A stretch of 8,681 nucleotides of DNA, from NCBI GenBank assembly GCA_013813605.1, contig JACCRL010000207.1, forward strand, positions 1 to 8,681, read 5' to 3'. Shown piece after piece: positions 1 through 7,913 of the stretch. This DNA comes from Gemmatimonadaceae bacterium (lineage in GTDB: Bacteria; Gemmatimonadota; Gemmatimonadetes; Gemmatimonadales; Gemmatimonadaceae). The notes under the pieces were generated by a model. It saw nothing but the letters and a program-made list of their open reading frames with translations. It was not told the DNA's origin and did no database searches. The first letter of the stretch is position 1; each line of letters begins with the position of its first letter. The position numbers and the translations under genes are program-made.

Positions 1-1318
1 CGACACCATCGGATGATGCAATCTCCGCCACCCAATCCGAGGGATGCCCGCGCTCGTCATCCATTCGTCGCCGCAGCTCCTCCACCTGCAGCTTGAGCTC
101 GAGCATGCTCCTCACCAGGAACTCGAGCTCGCGGCCTTCCGTTGCGAGCGATCCGCGCACGACAGGTCCCACGTGCACGGGAAGAAATCGCGCCGCGCCG
201 CCCTCCGTGATCTGGCGTGGAATATCTTCCGGTCCGATCTCCCTGCCCGGTGCCAGCACCACCATGCTTTCGACGAGGTTGCGCAGCTCACGCACGTTTC
301 CGGGCCACGGATAGCTCATCAGGTTCTGCATCGCTTCCGCGGACACTCCGTGGAACGGGCGCTCGTGCCGCGAAGAAAATTCCCTGATGAAGCGGCGCAC
401 CAGCACCGGGATGTCTTCGCGCCTCTCTCTCAAGGGCGGGATGTAGATCGACAGGACGTTGAGGCGGTAATACAGGTCCGCCCGAAAATGCCCGTCCTCG
501 ACGCTGGCGCGCAGCGGACGGTTCGTGGCCGCAACGACTCGTACATCGATCGGTATCTGCTTCGTGCCTCCGACGCGCGTGAGATGCCGCTCCTCCAGTA
601 CGCGCAGCAGCTTCACCTGCGTTGATGGCGGAATCTCCCCGATCTCGTCGAGGAACAGCGTCCCCGTGTCGGCGAGCTCGAACCTGCCGATGCGCCGCTC
701 GGCGGCACCCGTGAACGCTCCCTTCTCGTGGCCGAACAGCTCGCTCTCGATCAGCGATTCCGGCAACGCGCCAGCATTCACGGCGATGAACGGCTTGCCG
801 CGGCGCGGACTCAGCCGGTGAATCGCGTTCGCGACGAGCTCTTTTCCAGTCCCGCTCTCCCCTTCGATGATGACAGTGCTCGACACGGGAGCGATCTGCT
901 CGACTTTGAGCAGCACCTCACGGATCGCATCCGACTGGCCGATGAGACCGGTTGCCTCGATGAGACGCTGGCGGTCGAGCACGCGCCGCACTGCCAGGTA
1001 TAGCTCGTCCGGAGATACGGGCTTGGCGTAGACATCGACGAAACCCAGCATGCGCAGCCGCTGCCGAAGGTCGGGATCCTCGACATCCGTCAGGCCTACG
1101 ACCGCTATTCCACTCCACAGCTGGTCGCGGACGATCTGCATCGTTGCGGCGTCGCCGAGCGCGCCGGTAAGCACTATCACGTCGGGCTTGAACTTTTTTA
1201 TCTCACCGCGGAGATCATCGAGCGGCGAGACCATCGATGTCTGCGCGCCCGCGCCTTCGAGCAGTGCGTTGAGGCGTACCGCGGGCTCGACGTCGGCCAG
1301 CGTGATGAGGATTCTCAC
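1..1318 (-). CDS. Sigma-54-dependent activator with degenerate receiver domain (3' end outside window)
   Basis: This is an NtrC-like bacterial enhancer-binding protein. It would use ATP hydrolysis to remodel sigma-54 RNA polymerase at promoters; 439 residues are visible. Residues 1-115 form a receiver-like domain, and 123-370 a sigma-54 AAA+ domain. The AAA+ domain has Walker A GESGTGKE (153-160), the sigma-54 contact loop GAFTGA (200-205), Walker B GTLFLDE (219-225), and [11 protein letters not shown] (337-347). A likely coiled coil follows (about 394-423). The Fis-type DNA-binding helix-turn-helix is not reached because the window ends. In the receiver, the usual phospho-acceptor Asp is Thr51 (context VIVLTGAL), and one of the two early acidic residues is missing. 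The conserved Thr77 and Lys99-Pro100 remain. Phosphorylation at the normal site is therefore unlikely. The GTG start (1316-1318) is chosen because its GTGA overlaps the stop of the preceding molybdopterin gene, with a weak AGAAG five bases upstream. Family is certain; target genes are unknown. Confidence 0.93.
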   Translation of the reverse strand, partial: MRILITLADVEPAVRLNALLEGAGAQTSMVSPLDDLRGEIKKFKPDVIVLTGALGDAATMQIVRDQLWSGIAVVGLTDVEDPDLRQRLRMLGFVDVYAKPVSPDELYLAVRRVLDRQRLIEATGLIGQSDAIREVLLKVEQIAPVSSTVIIEGESGTGKELVANAIHRLSPRRGKPFIAVNAGALPESLIESELFGHEKGAFTGAAERRIGRFELADTGTLFLDEIGEIPPSTQVKLLRVLEERHLTRVGGTKQIPIDVRVVAATNRPLRASVEDGHFRADLYYRLNVLSIYIPPLRERREDIPVLVRRFIREFSSRHERPFHGVSAEAMQNLMSYPWPGNVRELRNLVESMVVLAPGREIGPEDIPRQITEGGAARFLPVHVGPVVRGSLATEGRELEFLVRSMLELKLQVEELRRRMDDERGHPSDWVAEIASSDGV

Positions 1319-1836
1319 GAGGACTTCTTTCGCGCGTGTGACGGGCCAGGCGCGGCGCGCTGGTGATCGCCCGGCTCGCCGCGCAAAATCTCCAGCGCGT
1401 GCGTAATGATCGGGTCGAGCGCGGCGAGTCCGTCACGCACTCCGCCCGGCGATCCGGGCAGGTTCACGATCAGCGAGCGGCCGCGCGTTCCGGCGATGCC
1501 GCGCGACAGCGCCGCGCGCGGAAAGCTGTCCAGCGTCGCAACGCGCAGACGCTCGGCGATTCCCCCCGCATCCCGCTCGATGACGGCGCGTGTCGCCTCG
1601 GGAGTTACATCCCTTGGGGAGAGGCCGGTGCCGCCGGTGGTGAGCACCAGATCGGCGCCTTCATCATCGCATGCCCGCAGGAGCGCCTGTGTAATGGCCA
1701 GCGTTTCATCGGCGCACGAAACAGAAGTCACATCATCGCCCCGCGCCCGCGCCCATTCCGCCACCGACTTTCCGGAGGAATCCTTGCGCTCGCCTCCGAC
1801 GACGGAATCGGAGATGATGATTACCGCGACCCGCAC
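1315..1836 (-). CDS. MoaB/MogA family molybdopterin biosynthesis protein
   Basis: This 173-residue cytosolic protein belongs to the MoaB/MogA family, which adenylylates molybdopterin before molybdate insertion. The visible signatures are an N-terminal strand ending in IISDS (7-11), the nucleotide/pterin-binding motif [17 protein letters not shown] (66-82), and [14 protein letters not shown] (122-135). Length fits the single-domain MoaB/MogA proteins and is much shorter than MoeA. The last 20 or so residues are a charged tail rich in Arg, Lys, Pro and Ser, beyond the conserved fold. The GTG start at 1834-1836 directly follows the gcvT TAA stop with no base between. Its own stop overlaps the start of the sigma-54 activator gene. 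Both junctions suggest translational coupling in one mRNA. No other molybdenum-cofactor gene is in the window. I cannot separate MoaB from MogA by sequence alone, so no symbol is given. Confidence 0.92.
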   Translation of the reverse strand: MRVAVIIISDSVVGGERKDSSGKSVAEWARARGDDVTSVSCADETLAITQALLRACDDEGADLVLTTGGTGLSPRDVTPEATRAVIERDAGGIAERLRVATLDSFPRAALSRGIAGTRGRSLIVNLPGSPGGVRDGLAALDPIITHALEILRGEPGDHQRAAPGPSHARKKSS

Positions 1837-2970
1837 TTATGCCTGAAGCCGGCTTCCGTTCTTGTAGAACGGCATTTTCTGCACGACACCAGGAATGCGC
1901 CTGCCGCGGATCTCGATCTCTATCGGCGAGCCTTCCGCTGCAAATTCGGTGGGCACGTATGCAGTTCCGATCGGCACCCCGAGCGTTGGGCTGAGAGTTC
2001 CGCTCTTCACTTCGCCGCTGCCGCGGCCGTTCACGAATACGGGATAACCGTGGCGTGGAAAAGATCGTTCAGCGGTAGTGAATCCCACCAGCTTGCGCTT
2101 CAGCCCTTCCGCCTTCTGCCGCTCGAGTGCGCCGCGCCCGACGAAATCCCCCTTCTTCATCTTGACGAGCCAGCCGAGGCTTGCCTCGAGCGGCGTGACG
2201 GTGTCATCGAGGTCGTTGCCGTAGAGGGCCATCCCCATTTCAAGTCGCAGCGAATCGCGGCAGCCGAGCCCGGCCGGGGTGACCTCGCCGGACGAGGTGA
2301 GTGCCTTCCACATCGCCTCGGCGTGCGCGTTCTGGAAGTACAGCTCGAAGCCGTCTTCGCCAGTGTAGCCGGTGCGCGAGATGTAAACGCGGTCGATGCC
2401 GGCGATGCTGCCGAGCACGAACTCGTAATACTTGATGGCGGAGAGGTCGACATCGGTGTGCTGCTGGAGAATTCGCGCGGCTTCGGGTCCCTGCAGAGCG
2501 AGCAGCGCGATTTGCTCGCTGATGTTCTCGAGCGTTGCGTCGAACTTCCCGAGGTGCTGCTCGATGTGCGCGAAATCCTTGTCCGTGTTGGACGCGTTCA
2601 CGACCATCATCACGCGGTCTTCCGAGCGGTAGACGAGGCAGTCGTCCTCGATCGTGCCGCGGTCGTTGAGGATGGTGGAGTAGTGCGCCTGGCCGACGGC
2701 GAGTGCGGCGACATCGTTGGTCGCCACATAGTTCACGAAGTCCACGGCCTGCGGACCGCGCACCATGAACTCGCCCATGTGGCTGACGTCGAACAACCCC
2801 GCTTTCTCGCGCACGGCGTTGTGCTCGGCGGTGATCCCCGTGGGGTACTGCACCGGCATTTCATAGCCGGCGAAGGGGACTAACTTGGCGCCGAGCGCGG
2901 CGTGGATGTCCCGGAGTGGGGTTTGCTTGAGTGGCGCTTGGGCGGGGGGTGACGCGGGGGGTGCGGCCAT
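1837..2970 (-). CDS. gcvT: Glycine cleavage system T protein (aminomethyltransferase)
   Basis: GcvT transfers the methylene group from aminomethylated lipoyl-H protein to tetrahydrofolate, giving 5,10-methylene-THF and releasing ammonia. At 377 residues it is close to the usual 360-375. Hallmarks in order are: [12 protein letters not shown] (32-43); [11 protein letters not shown] (58-68); [10 protein letters not shown] (101-110), which holds the catalytic Asp at 109 by family alignment; LALQGP (157-162); [13 protein letters not shown] (198-210); [19 protein letters not shown] (236-254); and the C-terminal GT_C domain (about 290-370). The N-terminus has a Pro/Ala-rich extension of some 14 residues before the conserved [13 protein letters not shown]. 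No alternative ATG or GTG lies in that stretch, so the ATG at 2968-2970 is kept. No clear Shine-Dalgarno precedes it. gcvH and gcvP are not adjacent. I saw no glycine riboswitch in the 106-base upstream gap. The gene leads a tight run with the MoaB/MogA and sigma-54 activator genes. Confidence 0.96.
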   Translation of the reverse strand: MAAPPASPPAQAPLKQTPLRDIHAALGAKLVPFAGYEMPVQYPTGITAEHNAVREKAGLFDVSHMGEFMVRGPQAVDFVNYVATNDVAALAVGQAHYSTILNDRGTIEDDCLVYRSEDRVMMVVNASNTDKDFAHIEQHLGKFDATLENISEQIALLALQGPEAARILQQHTDVDLSAIKYYEFVLGSIAGIDRVYISRTGYTGEDGFELYFQNAHAEAMWKALTSSGEVTPAGLGCRDSLRLEMGMALYGNDLDDTVTPLEASLGWLVKMKKGDFVGRGALERQKAEGLKRKLVGFTTAERSFPRHGYPVFVNGRGSGEVKSGTLSPTLGVPIGTAYVPTEFAAEGSPIEIEIRGRRIPGVVQKMPFYKNGSRLQA

Positions 2971-3018
2971 GCGAGTCGAAGTGGTGGGTGGTCGAGGAGT
3001 GGACGCAATATGTGCGAA

Positions 3019-3042
3019 GCGCCCCCCGGATACGAGGGGCGC
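3019..3042. repeat. GC-rich hairpin in the gcvT upstream region
   Basis: A 7-bp perfect inverted repeat, gcgcccc at 3019-3025 and ggggcgc at 3036-3042, is separated by a 10-base loop. No T-run follows on the minus strand, where the downstream bases are TTCGCACA. It is therefore a poor intrinsic terminator and could instead be a leader structure or operator for gcvT. Chance formation in GC-rich DNA cannot be excluded. Confidence 0.45.
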
Positions 3043-3048
3043 CGTGAC

Positions 3049-3077
3049 AAAATGGCAGGGAGCGCTGAATCCCTGCC
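3049..3077 (-). terminator. Rho-independent terminator after the pyridoxamine-oxidase-like gene
   Basis: Read on the minus strand, a perfect 8-bp stem GGCAGGGA / TCCCTGCC (3070-3077 and 3054-3061) encloses an 8-base loop and is followed by ATTTTG. The G of the TAG stop codon is the first base of the stem, so the hairpin starts exactly where translation ends. The U-run is short (four), so read-through into gcvT is possible. Confidence 0.7.
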
Positions 3078-3604
3078 TAACGCATCATTTCACCACCGGT
3101 GATCTCGCGGACTTCGCCTATGTCGACGCGATTCCCGGTGATCCTGGCCTTGAGCACCTCAAAAAGGACAACGGGGCGCGGCTTGTTGACCTTCATGTAT
3201 ACGGCCGACTCGGCTTCGATCAGGATCAGGGTGAGGCGGGGGTCGTTGGGACCTCCGTCGCGGTCGCCCCCCTCGTCGCCGAAATAGGCCTTCCAGTCTT
3301 CCTGATAGAGCTGGCGGATCTTCGCCCGATTCTTCGAAATGGTGGCGATGCCGCTGACCGAGACCCATTCGCGCGACTTGTTGTTGTAGTACGCGCAGTT
3401 GACGTGCGGGTCGAGCTTCAGCTCATCGAGCTTGTCGGTATCCGCGTCGGTGACGAACCAGAGGTCGGCTCCCTCGATGCGATCCTGGGTTGCCATCGGG
3501 CGTGACACCAGCTGCCCGGTGGGGCGGCGGGTGGTGAACATCGCTATCTCTATTCCGCTGATCAGGTCGTAGAGCTCGTCTATTTTCTTCGCGGTCGTCG
3601 GCAT
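3077..3604 (-). CDS. Pyridoxamine 5'-phosphate oxidase-like FMN-binding split-barrel protein (general stress protein type)
   Basis: This 175-residue protein resembles the general-stress-protein-26 branch of the pyridoxamine-phosphate-oxidase-like split-barrel superfamily. These are cytosolic proteins that bind FMN or other flavins/deazaflavins, mostly without a proven substrate. Visible features are: IAMFTTRRPTGQLVSRPMA (20-38), the first barrel strands with the typical Ser-Arg-Pro-Met; LWFVTDADTDKLDEL (48-62); VNCAYYNNKSREWVSVSGIATI (68-89); and a region matching the family's W-x-x-F segment, DWKAYFGDEGGDRDGGPNDPRLTLILI (103-129). The C-terminal VLFEVLKARITG would form the last strands. It lacks the features expected of a genuine PdxH, so pyridoxine synthesis is unlikely. 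The start ATG (3602-3604) lies 33 bases after the argF stop on the same strand, which suggests co-transcription. No clear Shine-Dalgarno is present. The substrate is unknown. Confidence 0.85.
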   Translation of the reverse strand: MPTTAKKIDELYDLISGIEIAMFTTRRPTGQLVSRPMATQDRIEGADLWFVTDADTDKLDELKLDPHVNCAYYNNKSREWVSVSGIATISKNRAKIRQLYQEDWKAYFGDEGGDRDGGPNDPRLTLILIEAESAVYMKVNKPRPVVLFEVLKARITGNRVDIGEVREITGGEMMR

Positions 3605-3637
3605 GCGGTGAAGGTGTGCACGAGACGTGCCCGACAG

Positions 3638-4567
<930 letters not shown>

Positions 4568-4618
4568 TTCGAGTGAAACCAGAAGGGCGTGACGGGGTGG
4601 TAAGAAGGTGCGGCGGGA

Positions 4619-4626
4619 AATATACT
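4619..4626. promoter_or_regulatory. Shared -10-like AT core between divergent argF and the sugar dehydrogenase gene
   Basis: The stretch aatatact is an AT island within a GC-rich spacer. On the plus strand it reads TATACT (4621-4626), matching TATAAT at five of six bases, and would place a transcript start about 20 bases before the ATG at 4654. On the minus strand it reads TATATT (4619-4624), also five of six, and would give a leader of about 45 bases for argF. No good -35 hexamer is visible at standard spacing on either side. The call rests on the -10 match and the divergent layout. Confidence 0.5.
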
Positions 4627-4653
4627 CCGCCCGCCAGAACCTATCCTTTGCCA

Positions 4654-5829
4654 ATGCACCTCATGCTCATTGCAGACAGGACCCTTCCGCTCGCACTCCT
4701 CGCTCTCGTGCTCGCCGCGTGTGGGGGATCGGATTCGCCCGTTGAGCCGGTCACTCCGCCGGCCGACCTGACGCTCAGGCTGGAGGCCGTCGCGACGGGG
4801 CTGTCAGCCCCGGTGTTCGCCGGCTCGCCGCCGGGCGACGCGCGCCTGTTCGTCGTCGAGCAGGCTGGGCGGATTCGCATCGTCGCCAATGGCCAGGTTC
4901 AGCCGGCCGCATTCCTCGACATCTCGAGCAAGGTCCTTGGCGGCGGAGAGCGTGGGCTACTGAGCATCACGTTCCACCCGCGATTCGCCACCAACCGGTT
5001 TTTCTACCTCTACTATACGGCTGCGCCGGACGGGGCGATTCGGGTCGAGCGCTATACGGCGTCCGCATCGAACCCGCAGGCCGCTGATCCCGGCTCGGCG
5101 AAACTGATCTTTACCACGCCGCACCCGCTGAACAATCATAACGGCGGTTTGGCGGCGTTCGGGCCCGATGGAATGATGTTCATCGGCCTCGGCGACGGCG
5201 GGGGCGCTGGCGACCCCACCAGGAACGCGCAGAACCTGAACGTGTTCCTCGGATCGATGCTGCGCATCGATGTCGACGGCGGTGATCCCTACGTCGTCCC
5301 GGCGGGAAATCCGTACATCGGCCAGGCTGGCCGAAGACCGGAGATCTGGGCGAAGGGCCTGCGCAATCCGTGGCGCTTCGCATTCGATGCGACGACCGCG
5401 CTCCTTTACGTCGCCGACGTCGGTCAGGGCCAGCGCGAGGAAGTTTCCGTGGTGCCGTCAACTCGCGCGGGCGTGAACTACGGGTGGAACATCACCGAAG
5501 GGTCAGCGTGCTACAATGCGGCGAGCTGCGACACGGCCGGGCTCGAAGCTCCGGCGCTCGATTACACGCACGCCGGCGGCAACTGCTCGATCACGGGCGG
5601 ATATGTGTACCGCGGTACCGCGATCCCGGCACTGCGCGGACACTATTTCTATTCGGATTTCTGCGCCGGTGGACTGCGGAGCTTTCGCTATTCAGCCGGC
5701 CAGGCAGTAGACCAGCGCGAGTGGGCGACTCAGACGCTACGCCAAGTCACATCGTTCGGCCAGGACGCGGCGGGCGAGCTCTACGTGATCGGGAACGGGA
5801 TCGTCTACCGGATCGCGCCGGGAAGCTGA
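4654..5829 (+). CDS. PQQ-dependent glucose/sorbosone dehydrogenase family lipoprotein
   Basis: This is a six-bladed beta-propeller quinoprotein of the soluble aldose-sugar-dehydrogenase type (GSDH family). It probably oxidises sugars or related alcohols with pyrroloquinoline quinone in the cell envelope. Residues 1-22 form a hydrophobic signal with lipobox LVLAAC, so Cys23 would be lipidated; a Pro/Ser/Glu-rich linker follows to about 38. The propeller starts at LRLEAVATGLSAPV (41-54). Key motifs are RLFVVEQAGRI (64-74), GLLSITFHPRF (101-111), HNGG (162-165) with the putative catalytic base His162, FIGLGDGGGAGDP (176-188), GLRNPWRFAFD (235-245) with the expected PQQ/substrate-binding Arg237, and DVGQGQREEV (255-264). 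Cysteines at 286, 292, 311 and 337 may form disulfides. I chose the ATG at 4654 because in-frame starts further upstream lie in the divergent promoter region and spoil the signal peptide; the ATG at 4663 is a credible alternative. No pqq biosynthesis genes are present, so cofactor use is inferred from family. Confidence 0.88.
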   Translation: MHLMLIADRTLPLALLALVLAACGGSDSPVEPVTPPADLTLRLEAVATGLSAPVFAGSPPGDARLFVVEQAGRIRIVANGQVQPAAFLDISSKVLGGGERGLLSITFHPRFATNRFFYLYYTAAPDGAIRVERYTASASNPQAADPGSAKLIFTTPHPLNNHNGGLAAFGPDGMMFIGLGDGGGAGDPTRNAQNLNVFLGSMLRIDVDGGDPYVVPAGNPYIGQAGRRPEIWAKGLRNPWRFAFDATTALLYVADVGQGQREEVSVVPSTRAGVNYGWNITEGSACYNAASCDTAGLEAPALDYTHAGGNCSITGGYVYRGTAIPALRGHYFYSDFCAGGLRSFRYSAGQAVDQREWATQTLRQVTSFGQDAAGELYVIGNGIVYRIAPGS

Positions 5830-5859
5830 GCTCGATTTCCTACGCCGAGGTCTGACTTG

Positions 5860-5903
5860 AGCGGGGAAAGGAAATTCTGAATTCGGTTCCCTTCCCCGCT
5901 TTT
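5860..5903 (+). terminator. Hairpin terminator between convergent genes
   Basis: A 14-base inverted repeat with one mismatch pairs 5860-5873 (agcggggaaaggaa) with 5887-5900 (ttcccttccccgct). A 13-base loop separates the arms, and TTT follows directly to give CTTTTC. It lies 30 bases after the sugar dehydrogenase stop and fits a rho-independent terminator for that gene. Read on the minus strand the hairpin also lies just past the hslU stop, but the following bases (CAAGTC) contain no U-run, so termination there would be weaker. Confidence 0.8.
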
Positions 5904-5911
5904 CGCCAGCG

Positions 5912-7363
5912 TCACAGGATGTACCGCCTGAGATCTTCGTCCTCGGCGATCGCGCTCAGGCGATCGCGCACCAGCTTGCCATCCACCCGCACGGTCGTGA
6001 GGCCGCTCTCGGGCAGCCCGAACAGGACATCCTCCAGCAGCGTCGTCATGACTGTGTGCAGGCGTCGCGCGCCGATGTTTTCCATGCGGTCGTTGACATG
6101 GGCGGCGATGCGCGCGATTTCCGCGATCCCATCCTCGGTGAACTCCAGTGTCGCGCCCTCTGCCGCGACAAGCGCCGAATACTGACGGGTGAGCGCATTC
6201 TCCGGCTCGCTCATGATGCGAACGAAATCCGCTTCGGTGAGCGGCTGCAGCTCAACACGGATGGGGAATCGACCCTGCAGCTCGGGAATGAGGTCGCTCG
6301 GCTTGGCGACGTGGAATGCACCGGCGGCAACGAAGAGCACGTGGTCGGTCTTCACCATGCCGTGCTTGGTCTGCACGTTGGAGCCTTCGACGATGGGAAG
6401 GAGATCGCGCTGAACGCCCTCGCGCGAGACGTCGGGCCCGCCCGCGTTGCCGCGCTGTCCGGCAATCTTGTCAATCTCGTCGAGGAAGATGATGCCCATC
6501 GTCTGCACGCGCTCGAGCGCATCGGCGGTGACATCCTCCTTGTTGATCAGCTTCTCCAGCTCCTCGTCGAGGAGAACGCGGCGGGCTTCGGAAACCTTGA
6601 GAGTTCTCCGCTTCGTGCGCTTCGGGAGCATGTCCTTGAGCATATCGGAGAGGTTGTCCATTCCCTCCGGAGCGCCCTGCGGGACCATCATGTCGAACAT
6701 GACGGGAGACTGTTGCGCAACTTCGATCTCGAGCTCGCGGTCCTCGAGCTGTCCATCGAGAAGAAGCTGCTTGAGCTTCTCGCGCGTCCGCTTGTAGCGC
6801 TCGTGAACTGCATCGCTCTCCTGCGACACTGCTCCCGTTGGCGATACGACGAAAAGGTGCGCGCCGCCGCCATCCGGCGGCGGCTGGTTGGCCGCCTGCT
6901 TTCCTTCGGCGGTAAAGGGCAGGAGGAGGTCGAGAAGGCGCTCCTCGACTTTCTTCTTCGCCGGCTCCTGGACTTCGGACTCGCGCTCGGCACGCACCAT
7001 CGTCACCGCGTTCTCAACCAGATCTCGCACCATCGATTCCACATCGCGTCCGACGTAACCGACTTCGGTGAACTTCGATGCTTCGACCTTCACGAAGGGC
7101 GCGCCGGCGAGGCGGGCAAGGCGACGCGCGATCTCGGTTTTCCCAACGCCGGTCGGCCCGACGAGGATGATATTGTTGGGCGAGATCTCCTCGCGGATGT
7201 TCTCGGGCGCGCGCTGGCGGCGCCAGCGGTTCCTGAGCGCGATGGCGACTGCTTTCTTTGCGTCGCCCTGGCCAACGATGTAGCGGTCGAGCTCCTCGAC
7301 GATTTGTTGCGGGGTCAGGCCGGCGAGCTTCTCAAGCGCCTGCTGCGTGCGCGGCGAAGCCAT
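5912..7363 (-). CDS. hslU: ATP-dependent protease ATPase subunit HslU (ClpY)
   Basis: HslU is the hexameric AAA+ unfoldase that feeds substrates to the HslV peptidase in the cytosol. At 483 residues it is somewhat longer than the 440-465 typical of the family. It opens with [17 protein letters not shown] (16-32). The motifs are Walker A GPTGVGKT (69-76), pore loop GYVGRD (102-107), Walker [12 protein letters not shown] (291-301), the arginine-finger region [12 protein letters not shown] (361-372), and sensor-2 GARRLHTVM (431-439). The intermediate I-domain spans roughly 110-250 and includes [22 protein letters not shown] (192-213). Most of the extra length is a Pro/Gly-rich insert around 155-182. 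The C-terminus ends LRRYIL, matching the family tail that docks into HslV. The ATG (7361-7363) shares its A with the hslV TGA stop, so the two are probably translationally coupled. No separate ribosome-binding site is evident. Confidence 0.97.
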   Translation of the reverse strand: MASPRTQQALEKLAGLTPQQIVEELDRYIVGQGDAKKAVAIALRNRWRRQRAPENIREEISPNNIILVGPTGVGKTEIARRLARLAGAPFVKVEASKFTEVGYVGRDVESMVRDLVENAVTMVRAERESEVQEPAKKKVEERLLDLLLPFTAEGKQAANQPPPDGGGAHLFVVSPTGAVSQESDAVHERYKRTREKLKQLLLDGQLEDRELEIEVAQQSPVMFDMMVPQGAPEGMDNLSDMLKDMLPKRTKRRTLKVSEARRVLLDEELEKLINKEDVTADALERVQTMGIIFLDEIDKIAGQRGNAGGPDVSREGVQRDLLPIVEGSNVQTKHGMVKTDHVLFVAAGAFHVAKPSDLIPELQGRFPIRVELQPLTEADFVRIMSEPENALTRQYSALVAAEGATLEFTEDGIAEIARIAAHVNDRMENIGARRLHTVMTTLLEDVLFGLPESGLTTVRVDGKLVRDRLSAIAEDEDLRRYIL

Positions 7364-7908
7364 CAGCCCGGTTCGATGACGGTGATGTTCCGGTTGGTGT
7401 AGACGCAGATGTCGCCCGCGATCTCCAGGCTCTTCTGCACGATTTCCTTTGCGGGGAGCGACGTGTTGGTGAGCAGCGCGCGCGCTGCCGAAAGCGCGTA
7501 GGAACCGCCGGAGCCGATGGCGAGAATACCGTCATCGGGCTCGATGATGTCTCCGGTTCCGGAAATGATGAAGCCGTGCTCGCGATCGGTGACGGCAAGC
7601 AGGGCCTCGAGACGCCGCAGAACGCGGTCGCTGCGCCAATCCTTGGCCAGCTCCACCGCCGCGCGCGACAGGTTGCCGGGATAACGCTCGAGCTTTTCCT
7701 CGAACTTCTCGAACAGGGTGAATGCGTCGGCAGCCGCACCCGCGAACCCCGCCAGCAGCTTGCCGCCGCGCAGGGAGCGCACCTTTTGCGCGTTGGACTT
7801 CATTACCGTCTGGCCGACCGTGACCTGCCCATCACCGCCAAGCGCCACCTGACCATCACGGCGAACGGCGAGAATGGTAGTCGAGCGGACGCGTTCGCTG
7901 CTCTCCAT
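7363..7908 (-). CDS. hslV: ATP-dependent protease peptidase subunit HslV (ClpQ)
   Basis: HslV is the N-terminal-threonine peptidase of the HslUV complex, related to proteasome beta subunits, and forms a double hexameric ring in the cytosol. The 181 residues match the family. The conserved mature start [19 protein letters not shown] begins at Thr10, so an unusually long nine-residue leader (MESSERVRS) would be removed to expose the nucleophile. In mature numbering the active-site Asp17 and Lys33 correspond to Asp26 and Lys42, and Ser124 to Ser133 in IGSGGSYA (131-138). The start ATG (7906-7908) is the only option. No other ATG, GTG or TTG lies between it and Thr10, and an in-frame TAG sits two codons upstream. 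hslV is three bases downstream of the DUF4198 gene and overlaps hslU by one base. Confidence 0.97.
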   Translation of the reverse strand: MESSERVRSTTILAVRRDGQVALGGDGQVTVGQTVMKSNAQKVRSLRGGKLLAGFAGAAADAFTLFEKFEEKLERYPGNLSRAAVELAKDWRSDRVLRRLEALLAVTDREHGFIISGTGDIIEPDDGILAIGSGGSYALSAARALLTNTSLPAKEIVQKSLEIAGDICVYTNRNITVIEPG

Positions 7909-7913
7909 CTCCT
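7909..7913 (-). promoter_or_regulatory. AGGAG ribosome-binding sequence touching the hslV start
   Basis: On the minus strand the junction reads TAGGAGATG. The AGGAG overlaps the stop codon of the upstream DUF4198 gene and directly abuts the hslV ATG with no spacer, where five to nine bases is normal. A ribosome terminating at TAG would already be next to the ATG, so re-initiation may matter more than fresh binding. Confidence 0.5.

Noticed and set aside
1363..2883. 506-codon open frame on the plus strand opposite gcvT and the MoaB/MogA gene
   Set aside because: The minus-strand genes carry clear family motifs throughout. The antisense translation is rich in His, Arg, Ala and Val with no recognisable domain, as expected for the mirror of GC-biased codons.
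2971..3053. Possible glycine riboswitch before gcvT
   Set aside because: The spacer is short for a glycine riboswitch aptamer, and I could not find its conserved core. Only simple GC hairpins are visible.
3618..3630. Small hairpin (gcacg-aga-cgtgc) between argF and the split-barrel gene
   Set aside because: A five-base stem with no T-run is likely chance in GC-rich DNA and too weak to be called a terminator.
4573..4653. 27-residue upstream extension of the plus-strand lipoprotein
   Set aside because: It would place charged sequence before the lipoprotein signal and run through the divergent promoter region into the argF start.
4568..4654. 29-residue N-terminal extension of ArgF from a TTG codon
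   Set aside because: The extension shows no family similarity, would make the protein longer than usual, and would overlap the divergent -10-like core. The ATG at 4565-4567 gives a normal 309-residue enzyme.
6056..7402. 448-codon open frame on the plus strand opposite hslU
   Set aside because: It is fully antisense to an unmistakable hslU and has no recognisable domain. It is a shadow of third-position GC bias.
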